A DNA stretch of 64,000 bases from Neckera pumila. Taxonomy: Eukaryota > Streptophyta > Bryopsida > Hypnales > Neckeraceae. The notes below the pieces were generated by a model, which had not been told where the DNA came from, did not search any database, and saw only the letters and a program-made list of their open reading frames with translations. The stretch spans positions 19,713,823 through 19,777,822 of the forward strand of contig OZ018408.1 of the NCBI GenBank assembly GCA_963969595.1, written 5' to 3'. How positions within the stretch are numbered: position 1 is the first letter of the stretch; every line of letters begins with the position of its first letter. Shown here piece by piece: positions 12,310 to 24,787 of the stretch. A program made the translations under genes and the position numbers.

Positions 12310-14290
12310 CATTGGCTTCAATAGACAAGACTAAGCTGACTGAATTCACACAAGTTATAATTGGTGGACACGATCGTGATGATGTTTGACACAAAGAAAT
12401 TATGAAAATGGAAAAACATAGGCTAGAGTTGGAAGAACTTCTACATCAGGATCTAGTGCAACTTGAGCAATCAAGAATTGCTAGTGCTGCAGAAATTAGA
12501 AAAGAATATGTGGATGCTCTTTTGAGCCTAGGGGATGCTATGAGAGTTATTGGCATTGCTATGGCAAATAGACAGAATCCTACTTGAACATTATGATACT
12601 ATGAACTATATTACACGTATTACCAGTTGATTTCTAAGTAATTAATGGATATGGTTGTTGTTTATATTGATAACAAAACTACTATTTTTATACATGTTTT
12701 TGGAGTGAAGCCTTATATTCTTTTTCTTTTGAACTTAAACATTTTAATGCCTACTTCTTTTTTCAACTTTGGTTGACCAATGACTAACCTAATTTCTAAT
12801 GGATGGATGTTTTTCTTTTAAATTCAATTTGTAGTGCATTGTTTTGCAATCAAATGATATTTTGATTGGTTGTGATTTTCAAAAACAACACATAGTGATT
12901 ATTCATCCTTTTTGTTCTTTCACCATGTAGTTTTATTCATCTTAACAATTTTTTCCTTACTATGTGAAGGACATACAATACGGCAGAACAAGCACTTGCT
13001 GCTGCAGTTGCAGCAATGGGAGGAGTAAATGTAGCTGTTGGTACTAAGGTAAAACTGGCAACCAAGGACTTGTTTGATGTCAATCCCAAAAAGAAGATAC
13101 AAATTATATCGTCTTTGAGGCATTTGAAGAGAAAGAAGATGTCAGATCAGATTTTACCAATCCTTCTCTCTATTTTAGAACTAGAATCTATTTTCTATGA
13201 AGTTCATGCTAAAAAAGCTGGGAAGAAGAAAAATTTTGGCTTGGATTATGGCCTTTATTATGCGAAGCCACAATCTATTCATTAGTGGGAATAATATTCA
13301 ACTTCGGTGATGCACGATGATCCTGACCGCTTTTGTCAATTCTTTTGAATATCTGTTCCGACATTCCAATACATTTGTTGCTTGGTCTATAATGAAGAAA
13401 TGCAGCAAAATCCCCCTCCTGAATTGATTCAAAATTTCAAATTACCGGTTGGTTAATGGATGTTCCTAAGCAAGTGGCAATTGCTTTGAGAAGGCTTGCA
13501 ACTGGTGACGCTCATCTTTCAGTTGCTGAATTGTTTGGAGTAGCTGATTCTACATCTACCAAAATATGCAAGCGTTTTCAAAGCTTTGTTGAATGCTACT
13601 ATTCCTTTGCATTTGAAGTGGCCTGAAAGAGAGTTCCTATCTCATGTGAAACTTGGTTTTGAAAATCTCCATGGCATACCACAATGTTGTGGTGCTCTTG
13701 ACTATTTGCACGCTAGATTCGATTTGCCAGCACAAGCTAGATCAACAGATTGGTATGACCATGATCACAATGGCCCACAAAGCCCATTTTATTGATGTCT
13801 TTGCAGGATCAGCACACGACTCTTGTGTTTATTTATTATCCAATCACTTCAAAGAAGTCCTTGCAGGGACTCGATTGAATGGCCCAACAATTGAAATTGG
13901 AGGTGTTGATGTACAAAAGCTAGTCGTTAGCTAGTGCAGGTTATCTTGGTGACAAGAATGTCCTTGTCCCTTGGAGTGGACTACGTCTTCCTAGACTATA
14001 CGATGAATTCAATTTTCAAATAGTCATCTACACATATGGTAGTAGAACGAGCATTTTGAAAACCCCAATGATTTGCCCTGATTTGAAGAGGGTTCCAAGT
14101 TTGATGTTAGCTTGTTGTGTACTTGTCATTGATAGAAATGATGAAATCAATGAGTATACTGTGTTGTAGGGTCATCATGATCAAAATTACAGACAACAAG
14201 CAGTGAGAACTCCACCATAGAATGATGCCGAGCAATTGCAAATGGCAATAGTTTGACATTTGTATGAGTTGGAAGCACTAGAATTTAATG
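12310..14290 (+). pseudogene. PIF/Harbinger transposase remnant
   Basis: Reading across frames, the region around 13310-13600 gives DDPDRFCQFF, then VAIALRRLATGDAHLSVAEL and a helix-turn-helix-like GVADSTSTKICKRF. These are the N-terminal signature of Harbinger nucleases. At 13560-13740 comes FLSHVKLGFENLHGIPQCCG followed by ALDYLHARF, matching the first catalytic Asp region (family consensus GAIDGTH). At 13780-13920 FIDVFAGSAHDSCVYLLSNH matches the second Asp region. Frameshifts and stops separate all blocks. The upstream open stretch 12402-12587 (coiled-coil-like, rich in Glu and Leu) and 13000-13285 may be the C-terminus of the Myb/SANT partner gene usual in this superfamily; that part is inference. 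Terminal repeats were not found. Confidence 0.72.
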
Positions 14291-15195
14291 AATGAATATC
14301 ATTTTGCATCTTATTATAATCTTATATATTTCAACTTCTATATGATTGTGCACTTTCTCTATGGTTCAAGTATGTTCTTGCAAAGTTATACAAAGCAAAT
14401 TAAAGGTGGTCAATAACAAATCCATTGTTAATGTAATATTTGCCAAATTTTCATTAAGCTTTTTGATGGATGTGAAAGTCATATTGTAGAATTAGACCTA
14501 CATTGAAATTTAATCTAATAAATTTCAAAAAAATTGCACAAATGATGAAGAAGAAATGGTTCTTCAATGTTTCAATCATTCAATGTTTAAATAAATGACA
14601 AATGGCACATTGAAAGGGAAGGTAATTTACTCTTGAAGTAAACATTTTATGAGCTGATTGCCTATTTAGGAAGTTGAACTCCTTGAAACCATTTTCAATA
14701 ATTTTTGTAGGAAGAAAAATAGAATTGTCGTTTTATGTAAATCCAGTTCCTATTTTAGGTTCTTCAAAGAAAGAAAATTCTACCTTTGTGTCATGAGTGC
14801 TTTTAGAACAAACTACCTTAAATCCCTATTTGTCAAGGGCCTTTGGACAAAGTTAGAATTACTATAAGATGTAATTTCTAATTAATTTTTTTTAAGTTTG
14901 AATTTCAAAATACAATTATAAGGCATAATGAGTAGAAGAAAATATATGGTTAAATTTTCCCCAAAAAATTTAATATTTTTAAGGTGAATTCATAAATCTT
15001 CACACTAAAAATTTATCAAAAAATCATTTTGACAATTGAAGTGTTAAAATGAATATCTCTAGGTATCAGGATAATTTGAATATTAGATTTAAGTTTTGCA
15101 CAACAAATTTAATCTATAAATATTTTTAACATCTTTTTCCTAATTAAATTACAAGAAGAATGAAAATTTTATGTTTCAAATTTTACATAGAGATA
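14291..15195. other. AT-rich intergenic sequence
   Basis: No gene, RNA or element border was recognised. Confidence 0.55.
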
Positions 15196-15198
15196 TTG

Positions 15199-16130
15199 GT
15201 GAATGGCCAATTTCGTTAAAATGGCGGTATTCCCAATGCCATATTTTCCTTGTGCCATATTCCTTGTGCCATTTTTTTAGACCGTCCACTCTGAACATCT
15301 AGAAATAGATATAGATTCCAGACATCTAAGACTGTTGTAGATTTCAAACATCTAGAAACCATATAGATTTCAGACCGACCATACTGAAAAATCTAGGATT
15401 TTTATAGATTTTAGATATCTAGGACAAGTATTGATTTTTAGATTGTACCAAGAGTATAGATTTCAGAACGGCTATTCTGAATTGAAGTAACGTGCCATTG
15501 TAATGGAATGCCACCATTTTAACCCCTAAAGTCCCATTGTCCCTACGGGGGACAAAATGAATTTTGGGCAGGTTCCTATGAGCTCAATTTTTAATGAAAC
15601 TTTCTGAAACTTTCCCATGAAATAGAAAAACTTATTAGCTTTTGGGAATGTAATTTTTATTTCAATCGGTGCCCGGGAGCAAAAGTTATGGCCAAATAAG
15701 CTCAAAACAGGGGAGAGGGGGCAGCAAAAAAATTTTGCAAAAAAATTAATTTAATTTTTTTAATTTTTTTTCCTTATAGATTATATTTTTGCCTATTTGG
15801 GAAGCTTTGATTCATTTCATTTGGAGTTTTTATGAGAAAGTTATGGACAATCTTGTTTCTCGGGCAATTAGAGCATCTTCTTGAAAAAATCTTTTTCTTT
15901 CACTTTGAATGCTGATATCTTTCAATCCATACGGTCAAACATCACAAAATTTTTACTACATGATCTGTAAAAAGTGTAGTATAAGATCCTACGGTTAGTT
16001 TATAAAAAAAAATATTTTTTCTGATCTCTTAGATGAACGCAACAAAAGTAGCAGTTTTGAGTGATTTTTGACAGAAAAATGGCCTTGGGACTTTAGGGGT
16101 TAACGAAATTGACCATGTGATTGCCATCAT
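15199..16130. mobile_element. inverted-repeat element hosting TTAA copy 3
   Basis: The left arm (GGCCAATTTCGTTAAAATGG at 15205) and the right arm (16098-16114 joined to 15503-15522 across the insertion) are inverted copies extending to GGTATTCC. Between them are repeats of an ATATAGATTTCAGA-type phrase (15290-15480). Target duplication and exact ends are not resolved. Confidence 0.6.
15523..16099 (-). mobile_element. TTAA-target transposon family, copy 3 (577 bp, internally deleted)
   Basis: The ends are CCCCTAAAGTCCCA and its exact reverse complement, with TTAA on both sides (15519-15522 and 16100-16103). It lies in the opposite orientation to copies 1 and 2 and is about 345 bp shorter through loss of the middle. 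The other arm of the host inverted repeat holds the uninserted sequence with one TTAA (15216-15219), a second independent proof of TTAA duplication. Confidence 0.88.
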
Positions 16131-17690
16131 AGATCTAAAATTTTGGATAGAATCTAAAATTCAAAGTGTTCAACTTTTATATATATATCAATTTCATTTT
16201 ATTTTTCTAAGTTGCTTTTTACAATAGAAGGAGCAATTTCGTTGATTTGAAATGTGCAAATAATATCTGGAAATAACCTTTAAAATTCAATGTGCTTGCC
16301 TAAAATTATAATGTTGCAAGAGATGAAATTGTTTACATGGTTACTATTGTTTTTTATAGATATGTTTAAATAACTTTTCCGAAGTGTTTATAAGATATGT
16401 TAATAAATAGTGAGTGTTTTTATTTTAATTCAAAGTCATTTATTAAACTCTTTTGACTAATTCATATGTGTTTCGAGATGTGTTTATTTGATACAATATG
16501 GAATTGAACTACTGAAGAGATTGACAATTTCAATATATATATAAATTTATATAAATCACATTGATATTTTAATTAATGTACCTTTTATATTTGAATTCAA
16601 TTTAAATATGAAAGCTATGTTATTTTAAAAACCAATGTGATTTACATAAACTTCTACTTTGGTTTAACTTTCATAGTTTCTATTCAGTTTTCTCTTCACA
16701 TGAATTACATCAATTTTCTAAATATATAAAATATTATTTAAATTCTTAGTTTCCGTTCAAGTTTCAAATTACATGAATAATAATACAATCAAAAATCAAT
16801 ATACTAAAAATAAGTTACATTAATAATCAAATTCAATGACAAATATTAGACCTCAAAGCGTTTGTTGATTTATAAAATATTAAATCCAAGAGGTCAATTT
16901 GATGCTTGCACAAGCTTTAGCCCCTGCAGGGATCTTAAGAGACTGAAGGGAGAATTTTGGTGACCTTTTGAAGCTGTTGCACTCCCTTCCACATGGAAGT
17001 AGAAAACTTCAAAACAGGTGACCTATGCGTCACGGACCTCCACCCACAGTCGGTCCGTTTTCCAGGAGCCCACCCGCCACCCACTCACATGGAAGAGGCC
17101 CTAAGAGTAAATTGGAGACTAATGGAGTGCAAGTGGAGTAAATCATCCATATCAATGTCATTGGATATTATGATATACCAGTTCAATCATATCTATTGCA
17201 TTGACTCTAGATCAAAGACATGAACACTTCGGGTTCATTTGCTGCTTGCTTACACACATGAAATATTTGGATGATATTTCTCCAGGATGAAAATATGTTG
17301 AATTTTGTGACAGGAATCATGACATTGCATATTAAACATTACTGTGTTTGGATCCCCACCATCACTTGAGTATGAATTAAGGCCAGTTTGTATAAAAGAG
17401 GACATGATGGTCAGCATAATTAGGTTACCTCAACTCTTTGAAGCCCTAACAAACAGGCCCTCGATCCCTGCTCCGGATGCTTTGTGTGTGATATGGCCGG
17501 AACAGTTGCTAAACTATGCATGGAATTTGCAACCTGCATAGCGTCGAAGGGGCTGATTTTTTTCTTATTTTTTCAAATGCACTAGTAGGTGACTTTATAT
17601 ATCTACACTTTGGATAAGACATCATTGCCTTTTGATAGCCTATATAATACATGGCAACTAGTCTTCTATACTATTATAGTCCCTGGTGTA
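16131..17690. other. AT-rich intergenic, downstream of the CAT gene
   Basis: 16131-16910 is strongly AT-rich with no recognised feature. 16915-17540 is richer in GC but shows no recognised protein. Confidence 0.5.
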
Positions 17691-17695
17691 ACAAA

Positions 17696-19763
17696 TTACT
17701 TGATCCTGTTCGTTTCCAGTGCAATGGTACTATTATCCAATGATTCTAAGCTAGGCTTTGGGGAATGATCAACCACATCGGCTTTGGAGACCTTAATATC
17801 AGCTTCGGGTACTTCCACTCCTTTCAGATCTGCTGCTGCTAGTTCTGCAGGTGAACCAACAGGTAATTCCATGGCAGCATCATAAGAAGCATGCAAGCCA
17901 ACAAATGCGTAGTAAACAATGATGAATGCTGTAAACGCTCCAAATCTCCAGAACGAATCTCTATCGATCGACCCCATGAGGAAAATATTCGTGGCAATAG
18001 AGACTGCTGGAAAGGGAACCATTGGCACTCCCCATACCTTGGGTTTCCTCACAACCGGAACAAAATACCACATCGACCATGTGGCCCCAAACCAAATCGC
18101 TCCCAGAATCGCCTGGCCAAACAATTTGCAACAATTTGGGGATGTCAGTCGTAACCTGTTGATCCGAAGAAGTTCAAGCCTCTGACATGCACCTCAGCAA
18201 TAATGTCAAAGGAATGTCTATGACAATCTGATCACACAAAAAGAAATTTTCGGTATCATTCATGAATCTTAATATAAATTGATGGATCTAGTTACGTTGC
18301 GGAAGTTGATCAATCACTTACATGACCCACCCACCAATCACTCAAAGCCCAATAAGCTGCTATGCCAATCGACGATCCCACGATAACAAGGATGAGGAAG
18401 ATCAGAAGTCCTTGCTGTTTCCTTGAAGTCTCCCCGGGCATGTAATGTCGTCGGACAAGTAACGCCACCGCCACCAGCATGAAAATCATCAGTGTGCTGA
18501 TGGAGAGAAGGTTGGACAAGACGCTCAATCTTGTGAACAACGTGATGGCCGAGGTTAACACCAGGGGCATAATCGTTGCCCTAATGGGCGTCCCCGTGCG
18601 TTTGTTGATATGTGCAAACCAAGGAGGGATCATATGTGTCCTTGCGATGTGGGTCACGTAACGCGCTTGGCTAACTGTACTCATAAGGAGCACTGTGGTC
18701 ATCCCTTTGAGGGCTCCCAAAGCGATCAAATACTGTGCCCAGTTCCATCCAATGGACCGAAAGGCATATGAAAAGGGAGGTTGGGATTGATGGCTGTGTA
18801 CTTCTGCATCAGGCAAAGAGTGAGCGCCATGAGGCAATAGATGATGGTGACCAGGACCATGGAGCCTACAAGGCCAATGGGTATGTCGCGGGCAGGGTTC
18901 TTGGTTTCTTCAGCCAGAGTAGCAACTGAATCAAACCCTAAGTAGGCAAAATAGACAATGGCGGAAGCAGCAAAGACGCCGCGTATTCCAAAGGGCATGA
19001 AGGGCTCATAATTTGAAATAGTGGAGTTGGAAAGGCCAGCGACAATGATGAAAGAGATGAGCAACATGTTGATTGTGGAGGCAATCCAGTTCGCGGTGGA
19101 CATGCCTCGTGTGCTGGCGATCAGGCCTGTTATCCAGATCACAGCAACAGCAATGGGGTCTCACATGTTGAAGGTTGGTATGGATGCGGAGCTCATCTGG
19201 ATGTTTGTTGATGAGAGTTGCAAAATATGATGTCCATGACCTGGCAACGGCTCCAGTCCCCACTGCATACCCCATCACCAAATTTCCTGCGGCTATGAAT
19301 GCCACAAAGTCTCCCAATTCCACCCTCAGAAATGCAAATGACCCTCCTGCAACTCAAAGCCCCAAATTCAGCATATGGAAGTTGGAAAATAAGCTCACAA
19401 ATACTCCTCAGATCAAGTTAGACTGTTGGTTTTCAAATTAGTGCAGGAATTGATCAATCATGTAGCTAAACAACTTGGTTTGCAAGTGCGCTGACAGTCG
19501 AGTGACTATATGATGACCTTGCCTGCTGACGGAACTTCCAGAGCAAATTCGGTGTAGATGAAAACTGAAAGCATGGAAGAAAAACCTGCCCCCACGTAGG
19601 ACAGGAGTATAGCTGGTCCTGCCACCGACTGAGCTTGTTCGCCTGTTATCACAAAGATTCCTGCACCCACTACGGCGCCTGCCAAGAATCCGAGAATGCA
19701 ATCCCGAGGTTGAGCAAGCATTCTCTTAGTCCACTCATGCGAAGGGTAAGATCACAGAACTTC
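17696..19763 (-). pseudogene. CAT: cationic amino acid transporter (CAT family), two frameshifts
   Basis: Members of this APC-superfamily group are multi-span membrane permeases for basic and other amino acids. Exon A (about 19763-19523) reads GFLAGAVVGAGIFVITGEQA and SMLSVFIYTEFALEVPSA. Exon B (19346-18322) reads GGSFAFLRVELGDFVAFIAA, ARSWTSYFATL, YLGFDSVATLAEETKNPARD and VSQARYVTHIARTHMIPPWF. Exon C (18112-17696) begins AILGAIWFGATWSM and ends with a soluble tail and stop. The order matches plant CATs, closest to the CAT1-like group. Exon B is broken by one extra base near 19162 (GTGAGACCCC) and one missing T near 18772; the frame is otherwise open and well conserved. The A-B intron uses a GC donor (CAG/GCAAGG). 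The N-terminus before exon A was not identified. It is either a young pseudogene or carries two assembly errors. Confidence 0.85.
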
Positions 19764-19769
19764 TGGGCT

Positions 19770-22426
19770 AGTTTCAGATTGTAAAGGGAGAGGGTGATAA
19801 AATCATTAGGGATCTGACCTATTGACCCATGTTACCAACAGCGACTCATCTATTCATACACTTACTAGCAAGTGGTGCAAGCATGAAATCAATTGGTAAA
19901 ATGTCTTTGACCACTAGCTGCTCTTTGAATGGAAACTACGGATTTGTCTACTGTCGCTTATAGTTGTCACTCTAGCCTAAAACCTCCCACATCGAAATTG
20001 CATAAGAAATTCTTACATTGAGATAAAAATTAGCTCCAAGGAGACTTGGCTCTTGTACCCAAAGACCTCTGCACAAATCTCTGCATCTATCTCTCAAAAC
20101 TCACACTCCTAATTTGGGTTAAAATTCTTAAAACTAGACACAGAGATAATATCCGATAGTTTCTGGACTAGTTTCGTATTGTGATAAACACTTTCATGAG
20201 TGATCACACAATTTTGCGACTCAAATTCTGTTTAGCTAATGATGGACAGAACGCAATGCAAAGCCGTGAGATGATACTTTTCTGCACTGCAACAATAGTC
20301 AAGTACTACGTACAAATTAACTACAATGCACAGGGTTGTTAATTACATATAGAAAACCACGTCAAGTCCCACCAGTTGAGGGTTCGTTTCATCTCATTCT
20401 TGCTCCTCTGCACCAATTCGGTTGTCTCCGACTGCAATATTCGAAGCCCACAATTGCTTAATGAAAATCACATCAGGGTGAAATCAAGCATAACAGATGA
20501 CATCACTTAGATTTCAATTTCTTTTTCTTACAAACATCATTGCAACGATCTATCACGTCGACACCAGTCAGTGTAATATATGGAGGACACTAAAACCATT
20601 CAGAAACCTGACCCTGTTACCAACGCCAACTCACCTCTTCCAAGACACTCGGTTGGCCCCCAATCAGCAAGTTGGACCTGACCAAATGTCTCGACACACT
20701 GATCTTACAACGAAAAACGGTCTGTTTACTAGCTGTTCAATACTAGTTTAGAACCTCCCTCTTTGAACAATTGCATTAGAAGTTTACACATAATGATATA
20801 ACAATAAAAATCGCCCCCGATCAAGAGAGATTGACTCCTGTACTCCTGTACACTAATTAAGCTCTTCAGAGAGCTCTCTTGAATGATCTCCCAAAGAAAG
20901 CACACTTATACGTACACACGCTTAAGGTGACGGAAAGAGTATCCTCGATCTACCTCATTCTTACACTTAGAAGTACCAGCTGAAATTTTTACCGGAATTA
21001 ACACTACAATATGAAGAAGCAGTAGCAACACATCATCAAGTTGCAACACTTCATCAATAATTTTGCAATGGTTCCATCTGTACGTAGCGGTTCCGTCCTT
21101 TGCTCAAAACTTATGGTCTCTTACGAACCATTGCAAAAGTGCTGCAAACTTGTTGTAAAAGTCTTGGGCACGGAACCCTATGCCTAAACTGTTGCAAAAA
21201 CTCTTGCAATCGAAATAGTTGCAAATACGTACATTGCCCAAATGTTATACTAAACCATTGCAAAATAGATTACTGACGGTCAATGCAAAAACACTACAAA
21301 AAATATTGCAAGATCAGCCTTCCGTTCAAGTGTAATGAAATAGGAGGTATCATATATCGTACCTGCACACTGGCACGAGCGAACACTCGCCCTCGGAAGC
21401 GAGGAACAGTCTGCCATAGCGCACCTCGATACGACTGCCAGCTCTGGAACGACGGCTCCGGCAACAAAGCTTTTCTCGCAACTTCCCCATCACTACAGCG
21501 ATCTACTACATATACCTTACGTACACTCCCTTACACTCTCCTATCGATCCAGACCTAATGAACTAGCTCGTTGTGATTCAAACATTCGTATAGATATATC
21601 CTCACGCAAGAATGGATATATCTCGTTCAATTCAAATCGTCGTAACCAGCGGGGGGGTTTTGGGCGAAATTTCGCACTCGATCTCAGACAGGTTTGAACC
21701 TGTCAGAGTACTCCGTCTGTTCCAGAATTGCGCCGGTGCTGTGAATGCTTGCCGGCAGCTAGGTACTGTTCCAAAAAACACGCTGGTCGTAACCATTATA
21801 ATGAGGTACGCTTCTGCGCTCTTGTCACATCAATCATTCATGAAATTGCGTAAAGAACATGGCTTACCAGCTGGATCCCTGGCTCTGAATCTGGACCCCT
21901 CGTGAACAATATTACCGACAGATTACTTAGGATTCTTAGGGGATTCAGTGATTCTGTCGGTATTACTTAGGCCTGGCCCTTGCAGCTTTAAATTACGCCT
22001 GTAGTGTACGTACGTTCATAATATGTCGAGAGGCGTTCATTGAATCACTACTAACATGTTGTTCAAAATTGAGCTAAACAAATTAATCGGTGATGTTACT
22101 GATCTCGTCTCCGACAATCTCCTCGCCAATTGCATGTTCTCAAGCATTTCTGAATTCTGGATCTGGCCAGGCATCATCGGCCATGACAACATACAGTACA
22201 GACTGCATTTAACAGGAATGCTTCAATCGATCGATTGTGCCTAAACGTTTGTGAAATCATTGACACAAAGTTTCTTCCCGTACTGTGGTGAAATGAAACG
22301 TTTAGTGATCCATCACAAGAATTAAAGTTGAGCACATCACATAAAATTCAAGTAATAAATTCATATCAAATGCTCAAGGTCCTTGTGAAAATCCATGGCT
22401 TTGTTAAGGCCATGCTACTATAACTA
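19770..22426. other. region upstream of the CAT gene, no gene recognised
   Basis: No convincing coding sequence. 21040-21320 is enriched in TTGCAA-type words (about nine in under 300 bp) without a regular period. A small palindrome around ACCGACAG..CTGTCGGT lies at 21910-21967. The missing CAT 5' exon may lie here but could not be identified. Confidence 0.5.
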
Positions 22427-22429
22427 TAA

Positions 22430-22585
22430 CACAGGGAGAATGGGAGGGCATTACCCCCCGGTGCAAATTTGGGGGTGTGACTTGACACCCCCAAAACTTT
22501 CTATCTTAAGAAAATTGGGGGGGGGGGGGGGCAAGTCACACCCCCAAATTTGCACCGGGGGTAACGCCCTCTCGTTCTCCCTGTG
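22430..22585. mobile_element. 156-bp MITE with long inverted repeats
   Basis: Each end begins CACAGGGAGAA, and inverted similarity continues for over 60 bases (TTACCCCC, GGTGCAAATTTGGGGGTGTG). TAA flanks both sides (22427-22429 and 22586-22588), so a 3-bp Harbinger-type duplication is likely. A run of G lies at the loop side, near 22517-22532. Confidence 0.82.
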
Positions 22586-23129
22586 TAAGGCTATCACAAG
22601 GTTTAATGCACAAATTGCCATGGTGAATGGAGAATGGTTTTTTTGAAAATAGTCATTCCTCATAACTGTGGAAGATTTTGGAGGCTAGGGTACCCTATGT
22701 GAAGGTTAGATTTGACATGAATTAAGACGGTTTATTAAAAAAGTGTTGCATGGCTTTTTGGCATTTAATGATTGGTGCAAGATGATGTGAACTTGTCAAA
22801 ATTTGACGTGGAAATTCCATTTTGGCACCTCTTTGTCGAATCTGACCTTCATGTATGATATGAAAGTTCAAAATAACATGCACAAAATTTAGATAAGTTT
22901 TTGTTTCTCATCAGCGCATATGATGGCCTACATTAATTCTAGAAGGATGTTGAGGCCCAAAAGTAGTCAATGGATGACTTTCAAGATTCAAATAAAAAGA
23001 ATGCATGTATTTGTTCAAAAATTGGATCAATTTTGGCAAAGTACCTTGGTGATAGGTCTTGTCTTTTCAAGGTTAATGAAGTTGTAGATACTAACTCCAC
23101 CTTTTCTATTGCTAGCCACCTCTCAATTA

Positions 23130-24787
23130 CCCCCTGAAGTCCAAAGGCCATTCTTCTATAAAAAAACCACTCAAAATTACTATTTTCAATGCAAACAACA
23201 AAAATTTAAAAAATGTGTTTCTTTTGCATATCCAACCATAAGATCTTGCACTAGACTAGCATGAGCAAGTCTAGAAAAATTTCAGAATTTTTGACCATAT
23301 GAATTACAAGATAAGAGAATTTAAAGTGAACAAAACAAGTTTTTTTGTTCCGAGCATGACTATTAATATTATTGAAGGCTTTGAATCCTATGAATTTAAT
23401 TTGTACTACTAATTGTGAATTTAATATTTTTAATATTGAAGAATCAAGTTGAGAGTTTGGAAAATCAAATTCAAAAATTCCATATAATTTCATTCTTAAA
23501 AAGATTATTAAGTCAAAGTAGGTACAAGGTTGAATGAAAAACTAAATATTGGATAGCTCTAAGATGGAATTGAAGTACACAAATTCCAATGTTGAGATTG
23601 TTTTAGAAAGCAACTCAATCATGTACAACTCATATTTTTGAAAAATTATTATGTTGAGTTCAAAAACAAATTCAAATATTTAATATCCCAATAATTTACC
23701 AAGACTGCTTGCAAAAAAAGAAGCTTCATAACTTTTATATTACTTATCCAAATGAAATGAATCAAATATTTCCACAAGATTCTTCATAGACAAAAATATA
23801 TTCTATAAATTTTATTTTTATTTTTTAAATTATTTCAAATTTTTGTGATTTTTTTGTTGCCTACCTTTGCCTATTTTGGTCTTATTGTGACATAGTCTTT
23901 TTTCCAAGGCACCAATTGAAGTAAAAATTATATTCCCAAAAAGCTAGTTGTTGTATTTTTTGTATCTTAAACCTGCAGTGCTGTTGTGGACACTAAGTGT
24001 CCGATGGATGATTTCACATGGTACTATAGGATGTAAAACATTATTTTTTCATCCAATTTATTTATTTGAATAGTAGTTGAGTACAATTTCAGTGAACAGT
24101 ATTACAATCCTCATATACTGGGTCTAATTGACTTTTCTAAAGAAGATGGTGCTCATTCCACAGATCACCCTTATAGTGTATTTTGGCCAATTCTTGCCAT
24201 TTTTACTTAATGTGAAATTAAGCCATAAAAATGATATATTCTAATTTTGAATTCAACTAATGAAATGAAGCTAATAAAATATCATTCCAATTCCAATTGA
24301 AAATTTTAAAAATTTCAGTATTTTATAGCAATATGAACTTTGTGCCTATAACTATGGTTTGTTGATTGTCTACTTTTAGAGTGATATGGTAATCTTGGTT
24401 TATACTAGGATGTTTCTCACTATATTATACATCTTTAGGGAAAACTTCATATTTTTTTAGTGTATTTTTTATATGATATGTATTTTCTCCATTTTTTTCG
24501 TAAAAAATTCATTGTAATTTCAAATTTTTCCCAAAAAATTTGAAAATTTTACAACTTGTTGTAGATATATAATTTCATCTCCAAAAACTAAATTTAAAAA
24601 TTTCATTCATCTAGTTGCAAAATGGTAGCAAATAGAGTAATAACAGTTGAAGCTTGAAATCAATGGTCATAGACCTATCCTTACAGGATTAGAAAAAGGT
24701 TTCAAAAAATCTTTTCAAAATTAAGATCATAGGTACCTACCCAAACCTTTAAACTATTTTTCAAGGAGACTCTTGGGATTTTATGGG
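23130..24787 (+). mobile_element. TTAA-target transposon family, copy 4 (old, interrupted)
   Basis: The left end (TTACCCCCTGAAGTCCAAAG) and right end (TTGGGATTTTATGGGTTAG) are decayed forms of the family ends; the interior at 23160-23960 and 24690-24780 aligns with copies 1 and 2 (for example TAGGTACCTACCC near 24730). About 700 bp of foreign sequence interrupts it between roughly 23975 and 24695, starting CCTGCAG and ending TTACAGG, which may be the ends of another insertion. Confidence 0.68.

Noticed and set aside
21040..21320. Cluster of TTGCAA words ending near CACTACAAAAAATATTGC
   Set aside because: The CACTA-like word points away from the cluster and no opposite terminus was found, so no element could be defined.
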